Shown: piece by piece, positions 1 to 5,109 of the stretch
Layout of the letters: each line of letters starts with the position of its first letter
Numbering within the stretch: position 1 is the first letter of the stretch
DNA from: Woeseiaceae bacterium
GTDB lineage: Bacteria > Pseudomonadota > Gammaproteobacteria > Steroidobacterales > Woeseiaceae
Length of the DNA stretch: 5,109 nucleotides
Direction of reading: 5' to 3'
Assembly (NCBI GenBank): GCA_022866645.1
Contig: JALHUQ010000289.1
Location: forward strand, 1-5,109
Notes under the pieces: model-generated
Databases searched by the model: none
Seen by the model: the letters and a program-made list of their open reading frames with translations, nothing else
Told to the model about the DNA's origin: nothing
Position numbers and translations under genes: made by a program

Positions 1-1
1 A

Positions 2-166
2 AACATGGCCGCAATCGGTGGCAAGAAGCCTCCCGAACATCTCTCAACGCACCCGGCCAACGAGACACGCATCGAAAATCTGATATCGCAGTGGCAAAAG
101 ACATTGCCGATCTACAATCAGGCGCTGGCGGACGGAAAAGATCCGCAGTGCGTCAAATCCTGGTAG
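2..166 (+). CDS. M48-family metallopeptidase, C-terminal end (5' truncated by window)
   Basis: The first bases read in frame from position 2 as the last 54 codons of a gene ending in TAG at 164-166. The piece contains GGKKPPEHLSTHPANETRI followed by ENLISQWQKTLPIYNQAL. A 'KKPPE-hydrophobic-LSTHP-x-x-x-x-RI-x-x-L' stretch near the C-terminus is typical of M48 zinc metallopeptidases of the LoiP/YcaL/BepA type, which are periplasmic or membrane-associated proteases that degrade misfolded envelope proteins. The HExxH zinc motif, which would lie well upstream, is outside the window, so activity cannot be judged. Composition and reading frame look normal to the stop. The downstream methyltransferase remnant begins at the stop codon itself. 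The family call rests on this C-terminal signature only; the exact subfamily is not resolved. Confidence 0.75.
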   Translation, partial: NMAAIGGKKPPEHLSTHPANETRIENLISQWQKTLPIYNQALADGKDPQCVKSW

Positions 167-282
167 TGCCGGCGGAGTTTAAGGACCATTTCTCACGGCA
201 GTCGGACGCTTACGCGAAGTATCGGCCAAACTATCCGGATGGACTTTTCCGCTTTCTGGCAGCTAGCAAGAGCGACGCGTGA
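166..282 (+). pseudogene. Class I SAM-dependent methyltransferase, N-terminal remnant
   Basis: From about 178 the frame reads FKDHFSRQSDAYAKYRPNYP followed by DGLFRFLAASKSDA, then a TGA stop at 280-282. The pattern 'F-x-DHFS-x-Q-x-x-x-YA-x-(Y/F)RP-x-YP-x-x-LF-x-x-LA' is the characteristic start of a group of class I methyltransferases (Methyltransf_11/25-like). Normally a glycine-rich SAM-binding motif I (roughly D-x-G-x-G-x-G/A) follows about 10-15 residues later. Here the frame stops first, and the two other forward frames after 282 show no recognisable motif I. The only available start is GTG at 166-168, which overlaps the M48 stop and has no visible Shine-Dalgarno. The open frame extends upstream to ATG 91, but that part is only the M48 gene read out of frame. 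I therefore read this as a decayed or truncated 5' fragment. A functional 38-residue peptide is possible but unlikely. Confidence 0.6.
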
Positions 283-324
283 CGTGGCCATTGCAGATCA
301 AGTTTAGTCGTGTGAATACGCTGC

Positions 325-330
325 TAGAAT
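325..330 (+). promoter_or_regulatory. Putative -10 box for the L,D-transpeptidase gene
   Basis: TAGAAT, one mismatch from TATAAT, lies about 28 bp before the TTG start at 359 and would give a leader of roughly 20 nt. A -35 at normal spacing is poor (TTTAGT at 303-308 matches about half of TTGACA). The gap between the methyltransferase remnant (ends 282) and the gene holds nothing else recognisable. The same TAGAATA heptamer occurs upstream of the sheath gene. Read from consensus only. Confidence 0.3.
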
Positions 331-358
331 AAGGCGCCAGCCCACGCGGAATAGTCGA

Positions 359-1504
359 TTGCCCAAACACAGTCAAATCGTATCACGGACCCTGATTCTC
401 ATCGCAGTGCTTGCAACCGCAGGCTGCGAGATCTTCGACGGTTTCATCGCAGAAACGAACAAGCGTGCCGGGCCGAACGTCGTGCCCTACCAGGATCGAC
501 CTCGGTACGATCCGATAGACGGCAACACTTTTACACTGACCTCGGATGAGCAGTCTGTTATCGGCGAACCGCAAATCGTATTCGTCGGACCCGGCGACAC
601 GTTTTCCGATCTGGCGAGAACCTACGGCCTCGGTTATGACGATCTGCTCGATGCGAATCCCGGAATTGACCCATGGCTGCCCGGCGAGGGCACGCCGGTA
701 CTATTGCCGACGCAGTATGTGTTGCCGGATGCGCCGAAGCGCGGCGTTATCTTGAATATTGCAACCAAGCGATTGTTTTATTTCCCAAAGCGTAAAGACG
801 GCGAGCTGCAACAGGTTCTGACCTATCCGATCGGCATTGGTCGGGTGGGTTGGGAAACGCCACTTGGCGAAACGACCGTGATTTCCAAGGCGATGAATCC
901 GACCTGGTGGGTGCCCGCATCCGTGCGACGCGAACATGCGGAAATAGGCGACCCGTTAGCGTCAGTGGTTCCACCCGGTCCCGATAATCCACTGGGCACA
1001 CGAGTACTCAAACTGGACCTGCCCGGGTATTTGATCCACGGCACGAACAAGCCTGCCGGTGTTGGTATGCGCGTCAGCCACGGCTGTGTTCGACTCTATC
1101 CGGAGAACATCGAATTTCTCTATGACCTGGTCGAGGTGGGTGAAGTCGTGACCATCCTGAACGAGCCCTACCAGATGGGCAGCAGAGACGGCGTACTTTA
1201 CTTCGAGGCGCATCCGCCGCTGGAGGACGATACGCGCTTACCGGAAGAGCGCTTGCAGTCCTTATTCCATGCACATTCGAAAAAAGGTGGCGTAGCGCTC
1301 AACGATCATCTTCAACAACATGTAGTTTCACTGGCAAAAACGCCGACCGGGGCTCCGGTCAGTATCGTCGAATACGATGCGAACGAGGTGATGGCGCGAG
1401 CGCGAGTTGTGCACAATGTTGTTGTGCCGAATCCCAACGAACCGACGCTCAGCGAAGTCCAGGAAATGATGCAGGAAATCGAGGCGGAAGACGAAGCTTT
1501 GTGA
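359..1504 (+). CDS. LysM-containing L,D-transpeptidase (YkuD domain) lipoprotein
   Basis: 381 residues. Family enzymes form meso-DAP 3-3 cross-links in peptidoglycan or attach lipoproteins to it; which of these applies here cannot be told. The start is TTG at 359: no in-frame ATG or GTG lies between the upstream in-frame TAG at 305-307 and the signal peptide, and GCGGA at 346-350 is a modest ribosome site. A hydrophobic core (residues 11-21) ends in LATAGC, a lipobox with lipidated Cys23. Glu24 rather than Asp at +2 suggests sorting to the outer membrane. A LysM-like peptidoglycan-binding segment spans about 73-118 (GPGDTFSDLARTYGLGYDDL...NPGIDPWLPGEGT). The YkuD catalytic domain spans about 127-267 and carries IHGT with His227 and the SHGCVR motif with Ser240, His241 and nucleophile Cys243 (codon 1085-1087). 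The tail, including NEPYQMGSRDGVLYFEAHPP, resembles the C-terminal region of E. coli ErfK/YbiS/YcfS-type enzymes and ends in an acidic stretch. Length is slightly above the usual 300-340. It is convergent with the PLP enzyme, with 24 bp between stops. Confidence 0.93.
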   Translation: MPKHSQIVSRTLILIAVLATAGCEIFDGFIAETNKRAGPNVVPYQDRPRYDPIDGNTFTLTSDEQSVIGEPQIVFVGPGDTFSDLARTYGLGYDDLLDANPGIDPWLPGEGTPVLLPTQYVLPDAPKRGVILNIATKRLFYFPKRKDGELQQVLTYPIGIGRVGWETPLGETTVISKAMNPTWWVPASVRREHAEIGDPLASVVPPGPDNPLGTRVLKLDLPGYLIHGTNKPAGVGMRVSHGCVRLYPENIEFLYDLVEVGEVVTILNEPYQMGSRDGVLYFEAHPPLEDDTRLPEERLQSLFHAHSKKGGVALNDHLQQHVVSLAKTPTGAPVSIVEYDANEVMARARVVHNVVVPNPNEPTLSEVQEMMQEIEAEDEAL

Positions 1505-1528
1505 GCAGAAGGATCGCTAGCGTCAAAA

Positions 1529-2599
1529 TCACGCTGCCGGGCGGCCAGTATCGTAATAGCGTTTGAATTGCTCCGGCAGGTTTTGTCGCAAAGGATTTTC
1601 TTGCCCGACCGTCGGCAGCGATCGCGAGTTATAGGTGTTCCAAAATAGATTCGATCGCCCCGCGTCATTGGTTTCAAGGTCATGCAGCAACGCCGCCATC
1701 GCTTTCCCTGTATAGGTAGTCTCGAGGACCAATCCCAGATTCTCCTTCGCAAAATCAACCGCGCGGAGCGTCGCATCGTCGGCATGCGCATAGCCACCGG
1801 CATAGAACTCATCGCGCCAGACTATTCTGCTGCGCGCCGCCAGGTCGGCTGGAATAAAGGGGTCGAACCGATTTAGCAGCGTTGCTGTCTTAATCATCAG
1901 CCGATTCAATACCTCACGTTTTACAAACTGATTGTCCGCAACGCGAATGGCGTGAATTTCCGTCGGCAAATCCGCCAGCGCGAGACCGAGTGCCAGTCCG
2001 GCAACGCTGCCCATAGTTCCATTGGCGATGTAAATACGATCGGGCGATTCGAGTTCGCCCGATTCGATCTGCGCCGCGAGCTCCATTCCTGCATTCACAA
2101 ATCCCACGGCGCCTAACCAGCAGGTGCCGCCCAGGGGTATGACCCAGACCTGTCGGTTTTGAAGATAGCGTCGAAACAACTCCCTTCGATTGACGCCGCC
2201 ACCGTAACGCACAAGCTCAGTGCCAAGTTCAAGATGTGCATTAAGCGTTGCCGGGATATTCGCGGTCGGCTTCTGATGCGCCAGAAAACAGGTGCACGCC
2301 AGGCCGAATTCCTTTGCAAAAATCGCAGTTGCCAAGGCGTGATTCGAACCCACGGCGCCGAATGTCGCGATACGCTCCGCGCCCCTTTCTCTCGCGCGCT
2401 GAAAAATGTACTCGAGTTTGCGGATTTTGTTACCGCCGTAGATCGAACTCGTCTGATCATCGTGCTTAACTGCCACCGTTCGATTTCCAGCGACGAATTC
2501 AAACGAGTGATGTGAAATCGGCGTCGGCAGCGACGCGAAAGACCTCTTTCGTAGTTTCCCTGCGAGTCCGGGGTAGGCATTTCCGAGATGGTCGCTCAT
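1529..2599 (-). CDS. PLP-dependent enzyme, ACC deaminase / D-cysteine desulfhydrase family
   Basis: 356 residues, full length for this fold-type II (tryptophan synthase beta-like) PLP family, COG2515-like. Known members eliminate or deaminate small amino acids (D-cysteine to pyruvate, sulfide and ammonia; ACC to 2-oxobutyrate). Visible features are PTPI near residue 25; YGGNKIRKLEY at 54-64, in which Lys58 aligns with the Schiff-base lysine (Lys51) of Pseudomonas ACC deaminase; GSNHALAT at 84-91, corresponding to the substrate-carboxylate 'QSNH' loop but with Gly replacing Gln; NGTMGSVAGLALGL at 193-206, the phosphate-binding loop; and TTYTGKAM at 294-301, holding the conserved Tyr. The C-terminal loop reads FWNTYNSRS (319-327) where ACC deaminase has GGVPALNGY, so true ACC deaminase activity is unlikely and the substrate is open. 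The ATG at 2597-2599 has no strong Shine-Dalgarno. It is divergent from the sheath gene with an 84 bp gap. Nothing links it functionally to either neighbour. Confidence 0.9.
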   Translation of the reverse strand: MSDHLGNAYPGLAGKLRKRSFASLPTPISHHSFEFVAGNRTVAVKHDDQTSSIYGGNKIRKLEYIFQRARERGAERIATFGAVGSNHALATAIFAKEFGLACTCFLAHQKPTANIPATLNAHLELGTELVRYGGGVNRRELFRRYLQNRQVWVIPLGGTCWLGAVGFVNAGMELAAQIESGELESPDRIYIANGTMGSVAGLALGLALADLPTEIHAIRVADNQFVKREVLNRLMIKTATLLNRFDPFIPADLAARSRIVWRDEFYAGGYAHADDATLRAVDFAKENLGLVLETTYTGKAMAALLHDLETNDAGRSNLFWNTYNSRSLPTVGQENPLRQNLPEQFKRYYDTGRPAA

Positions 2600-2641
2600 G
2601 ACACGACAGATTAACCAAGTGCATAGGCGATCGCGAGTGTT

Positions 2642-2647
2642 TAGAAT
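2642..2647 (+). promoter_or_regulatory. Putative -10 box for the sheath-GTPase operon
   Basis: TAGAAT lies 36 bp before the TTG start at 2684, giving a leader of about 30 nt. The hexamers at 16-18 bp spacing upstream (around 2618-2625) do not resemble TTGACA, so a factor-assisted promoter or a different sigma factor is possible. Consensus match only. Confidence 0.3.
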
Positions 2648-2673
2648 ACCGGCACGCTAATCTGGCCGAGTCC

Positions 2674-2678
2674 GGAGA
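2674..2678 (+). promoter_or_regulatory. Ribosome-binding site deciding the TTG start of the sheath gene
   Basis: GGAGA ends 5 bp before the TTG at 2684-2686. It is the best Shine-Dalgarno in the window and the only one placed correctly for this frame. It supports the rare TTG start over any internal start: the next in-frame ATG encodes Met17, which would remove the conserved N-terminal GITVTEI strand. Confidence 0.65.
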
Positions 2679-2683
2679 CAAGT

Positions 2684-4240
2684 TTGTCAGATGCAGTTGA
2701 CCACGGAATAACGGTCACCGAAATCGCAGCGATGGATCAACCCATCGATGCGTGTCCAGAATCCACGGCCGCCTTCGTCGGCCGTGCGCTTCGTGGTCCC
2801 TTGAATACGCCGATTCTGGTGAATAATTTCGCAGAGTTTCGACGCCGTTTCGGCGACGTCTGGGGACGATCCAGCCTTGGGCCGGCGGCAAAACAATTCT
2901 TTGAGCACGGCGGAAAGCGGCTGCATGTCGTCCGCGTAGCGAACGGCGCTCGCGGTGCCATGCTGTGTTTGCCGGCTAGCGGTTCCGCTCTGGTCTTGCG
3001 CGCGGTCGACCCCGGTTCAACCGAATACATTCGAGCGGCCGTTGATTACGATGGCATTGCCGGCGAAAACGAAGACCTGTTCAACCTCACATTGCAGCGC
3101 TTGAATCCATCGACCGCAACGGTCATCGATCAGGAATTGTTTCGCCAGGTTTCCTGGAAAGAAGACTCTGGTTCTTTCGTCGTCGAAGCATTGGTGCACT
3201 CAAAATTAGCTCGAGCCGAGCACCCCTATCCGACGCACCGACCGGAGAGGACGACAACCTACGGGCGATCCTACGAATCGACGTACATCAAACACGCTCA
3301 GGCCGGAACAGACGGCAGCGAGCTCTCGGATTATGACCTGGTGGGGTCGCGTCGCGAGCGTAGCGGCCTGTTTGCGCTGGAACAAATCGAGAATTTCGAT
3401 CTGCTCTACCTGCCGCCTCCGGGCAAAGGCAGGGATGCAGGCCCGGCGGCCGTACTCGCAGCGGAACTGTACTGCCGTGAGCGCGGGGCTATGCTTATTG
3501 TTGATCCGCTGTCGAACTGGGCAACGGCAGAGGAAGCCAGTCAGGGTGTGCGTACGCTGGGTTACGCGAGCCCAAACCTGCTAGCTTACTTTCCAAGGGT
3601 TCGCGAGCGCGGTAGCGACGACAATGTTGCTCGGCCTGTCGGCGGCGCAATTGCCGGTTTGTTGTGCAAGCAGGATCGGCTGTACGGCTCCTGGCATTCG
3701 CTGGATCAGCAAGGGATGGGCCTGCACCGAAGGTTCAGGCCTGAACACGAGTTAAGCGACGATGACCGGCATCTGCTCACTCGTGCCGGATTGAATAGCT
3801 TGGTCGGCCGCCCGGTTGGCACAACTCGGCTTTCGGGATCCGTGACGATGGGCCGCGGTAGCGAAGCCTACGCCAATTATGCGAATTTACCGGCGCGTCG
3901 ATTTTGTTTGCAGATCATCAACACGGTTGCAAGGGCGACGCGTTGGGCGGTATTCAAGCCCGCGGACAGCACATTGGCGAAACGACTGCGCGACCAGGTC
4001 TTTAAGTATCTGTATAGCTTGAACGAGCTGGGTGCCTTCGCTAACGAAAATTTCATCGTGCAATGCGATGCCGACCTTAGTAACCGGGCCGGCAAGGAAG
4101 AACATGGCATTTCGATCCTGCTGATGTTTCATCCTGTTGCCTGTGACGAACCGATATCGCTGACCTTGCATCAGACCGCATCCGGCTTTCGTGTCGGCAG
4201 CACTGCGTTCGGACTCACCATAAGACCATCCGTCGGCTAG
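2684..4240 (+). CDS. Contractile tail sheath family protein
   Basis: 518 residues, within the usual range (about 390-700) for sheath subunits of phage tails and contractile injection systems, which polymerise around a tube and contract to drive it through a membrane. It begins at TTG with a good upstream GGAGA. The N-terminal part shows HGITVTEI (8-14), the counterpart of the phage 'PGVYVEE' strand, then STAAFVGRALRGP (27-39), LVNNFAEFRRRFGD (45-58) and an AAKQFFEHGGKRLHVVRVAN stretch (68-87), a classic sheath sequence. Residues about 90-225 are a variable insertion domain. About 228-305 form an alpha/beta core (ALEQIENFDLLYLPPP, AAVLAAELYCRERGAMLIVD). The C-terminal sheath domain (about 317-510) includes PVGGAIAGLLCKQD, the GLNSLVGRP segment, ARRFCLQIINTVARATRWAV, FKPAD and a final pair of strands of the type that interlock subunits (PISLTLHQTASGFRVGSTAF). 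No transmembrane segment is seen, so a cytoplasmic location is expected. It is first in its unit; the next gene starts 45 bp downstream. It could also be a non-contractile structural relative. Confidence 0.88.
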   Translation: MSDAVDHGITVTEIAAMDQPIDACPESTAAFVGRALRGPLNTPILVNNFAEFRRRFGDVWGRSSLGPAAKQFFEHGGKRLHVVRVANGARGAMLCLPASGSALVLRAVDPGSTEYIRAAVDYDGIAGENEDLFNLTLQRLNPSTATVIDQELFRQVSWKEDSGSFVVEALVHSKLARAEHPYPTHRPERTTTYGRSYESTYIKHAQAGTDGSELSDYDLVGSRRERSGLFALEQIENFDLLYLPPPGKGRDAGPAAVLAAELYCRERGAMLIVDPLSNWATAEEASQGVRTLGYASPNLLAYFPRVRERGSDDNVARPVGGAIAGLLCKQDRLYGSWHSLDQQGMGLHRRFRPEHELSDDDRHLLTRAGLNSLVGRPVGTTRLSGSVTMGRGSEAYANYANLPARRFCLQIINTVARATRWAVFKPADSTLAKRLRDQVFKYLYSLNELGAFANENFIVQCDADLSNRAGKEEHGISILLMFHPVACDEPISLTLHQTASGFRVGSTAFGLTIRPSVG

Positions 4241-4285
4241 CTTTGCCTACAGACGTCCACCTTTTATTGGTATCGTGAAAGTCCT

Positions 4286-5109
4286 ATGAAGCTTGATCGA
4301 TTTATTCGTGTTGCGGTCGCGGTCGCGGTCGCGTTGGTATTCATCATCGCGACCGGGGCGTTGCTGTTCGTTACGGAATCAGCACTCAATGTCTGGGATC
4401 GCCTCCGAGCGGGTCCGCCAGCTTTTCTGTATTCCTATATTGCGGTGGTAGTGCTACTTGGCCTCACGGCGGTAGGCCTGATTTGGCGATTCGTCGTCAA
4501 GAAAAAGCTGGCACCGGTCAGGAAATCCAGATCGCTATCCCGGAGCGATATCAAAGAGCGCTTACAGCAAGCCGAAGCGGCCGGGGTTGATATCAGCGCC
4601 GCGCAGGCTGAACTTCAGAATCTGGCGGCACGTCAGGCGGCCGGTGCTATTCATCTCTGTTTTTTTGGCGAGATCAGCGGCGGAAAAAGCTCGCTGATTA
4701 AAGCCCTGGTTCCGGACGCTGACGTCCTGATCGACGTTGTCGGCGGCTCGACCGAAGAGGTACGTCACTATCGGTGGCGCAATGACGCCGGCACGGAAAT
4801 CTTGCTCACCGATGTTCCTGGAATCGGCGGGCATGAGGACGGCCTTAGTGAAATTGCGACCGAGGAGGCGAAACGCTCACATCTGGTGCTGTTCGTTTGC
4901 GACGGTGACCTGACCCGAGGAGAGCTGAACTCGATAAAATTGTTGCTGGCATTCGATAAACCCATCGTGCTCGTACTGAACAAGGCGGACCGATACTCTG
5001 CAGACGAGCGAGCGACGCTACTGCAAAAGCTGCTGCAGCGCATTGATGAGCTGGGCGGTGAGGTGCAGCGTGACCATGTAGTCGCAGTGAGCGCCGGTGG
5101 CGTAACTGA
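4286..5109 (+). CDS. Membrane-anchored P-loop GTPase, 3' end beyond window
   Basis: Open from ATG 4286 to the window edge (274 codons plus two bases); the final TGA at 5107-5109 is out of frame. GTGAAAG at 4275-4281 may act as a weak ribosome site. Residues 7-30 (Val/Ala-rich) and 48-71 are two hydrophobic helices forming a membrane hairpin, followed by basic VKKK (71-74), a polar linker and a charged helix (about 87-120). The G domain then shows G1 as G128-EISG-G-K134-S135, a candidate G2 Thr156 in GGSTEE, G3 as D176-V-P-G179, G4 as N232-K-A-D235 and a likely G5 at S269-A270. NKxD indicates guanine specificity. The layout resembles Era/TrmE-like or dynamin-like membrane GTPases, including those with a later DUF697 region, but the part that would decide this is missing. 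It lies 45 bp after the sheath gene on the same strand with no terminator between, so co-transcription is likely. Its role is unknown; membrane remodelling, anchoring or control of sheath assembly are all guesses. Confidence 0.85.
   Translation, partial: MKLDRFIRVAVAVAVALVFIIATGALLFVTESALNVWDRLRAGPPAFLYSYIAVVVLLGLTAVGLIWRFVVKKKLAPVRKSRSLSRSDIKERLQQAEAAGVDISAAQAELQNLAARQAAGAIHLCFFGEISGGKSSLIKALVPDADVLIDVVGGSTEEVRHYRWRNDAGTEILLTDVPGIGGHEDGLSEIATEEAKRSHLVLFVCDGDLTRGELNSIKLLLAFDKPIVLVLNKADRYSADERATLLQKLLQRIDELGGEVQRDHVVAVSAGGVT
4313..4333 (+). repeat. GCGGTC hexamer repeat inside the GTPase gene
   Basis: Three and a half perfect tandem copies of GCGGTC encode alternating Val-Ala in the first membrane helix (residues about 10-16). 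Because the unit is 6 bp, gain or loss of a copy would add or remove two residues without shifting the frame. Confidence 0.85.

Larger units (their letters stand above)
2600..2683. other. Divergent intergenic region between PLP enzyme and sheath gene
   Basis: These 84 bp must carry the promoters for both divergent genes. They contain TAGAATA at 2642-2648, a -10 candidate for the sheath gene whose complement TATTCT is a weaker -10 candidate for the opposite strand; an 8 bp palindrome GCGATCGC at 2627-2634; and the sheath ribosome-binding site. No convincing -35 is seen for either direction and no terminator-like hairpin is present. Confidence 0.5.

Noticed and set aside
91..165. Extension of the methyltransferase remnant frame upstream to ATG 91.
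   Set aside because: This part is the M48 gene read out of frame; the methyltransferase similarity begins only near 178.
1515..1522. CGCTAGCG palindrome and several GCTAGC hexamers across the window as a possible repeated motif.
   Set aside because: The copies have unrelated flanks and lie both inside and outside genes, and the number is only slightly above expectation.
1519..1535. AGCGT-caaaatc-ACGCT inverted repeat between the convergent stops, a possible bidirectional terminator.
   Set aside because: The stem is only 5 bp and no T-tract follows on either strand. It is too weak to call.
1312..1812. Open frame of 166 codons on the - strand across the end of the transpeptidase gene and the end of the PLP enzyme gene.
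   Set aside because: It overlaps two well-supported genes in another frame, and its low-complexity Arg/Ser/Met-rich product has no recognisable motif.
2335..2355. On the - strand, GGTTCGAATC at 2341-2350 looks exactly like a tRNA T-arm/T-loop.
   Set aside because: It encodes Gly-Ser-Asn-His in the conserved substrate loop of the PLP enzyme, and no acceptor, D or anticodon arm can be drawn around it.
2113..2580. Open frames on both strands (155 codons on -, 118 codons on + from 2159) within the PLP enzyme gene.
   Set aside because: Both are alternative frames of a gene with intact family motifs and have no motif or ribosome site of their own.
2627..2634. GCGATCGC palindrome in the divergent intergenic region as a possible operator.
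   Set aside because: An 8 bp GC-rich palindrome around GATC is expected by chance, there is no second copy nearby, and its flanks do not extend the symmetry.
5107..5109. TGA in the last three bases, suggesting the GTPase gene ends at the window edge.
   Set aside because: It is out of frame. The GTPase frame reads GTA ACT GA at the end and remains open just after the G5 region, so the gene is cut by the window.

Overview
The window looks like chromosomal DNA of a gammaproteobacterium. It is moderately GC-rich, has an L,D-transpeptidase lipoprotein of the ErfK/YbiS/YcfS type, and the codon choice is similar throughout. The species cannot be named from the sequence; a marine or soil lineage near Woeseiales, Steroidobacterales or Xanthomonadales is only an impression. 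There are no rRNA or tRNA genes, CRISPR arrays, insertion sequences or recognisable prophage integration functions.

Left part (1-1504, all + strand). It opens with the last 54 codons of an M48-type metallopeptidase. A broken 5' piece of a class I SAM-dependent methyltransferase follows, about 38 codons that stop before any SAM-binding motif. After a short intergenic stretch with a possible -10 box comes a complete lipoprotein with a LysM domain and a YkuD L,D-transpeptidase domain that has its full SHGC(V)R active site. Together these concern the cell envelope.

Middle (1529-2599, - strand). A complete fold-type II PLP enzyme of the ACC deaminase / D-cysteine desulfhydrase family is convergent with the transpeptidase (24 bp between stops) and divergent from the next gene (84 bp between starts).

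Right part (2684-5109, + strand). A complete contractile tail-sheath-like protein is followed 45 bp later by a GTPase with an N-terminal two-helix membrane hairpin. The GTPase runs off the window still open: the TGA in the last three bases is out of frame. The sheath gene is the first gene of its transcription unit. No tube, baseplate, spike, ClpV/AAA+ or phage gene is visible beside it. A sheath paired with a membrane-anchored GTPase does not match an ordinary prophage tail or the familiar T6SS and extracellular contractile injection layouts, and it is the most interesting point here. Whether more contractile-system genes lie downstream cannot be seen.
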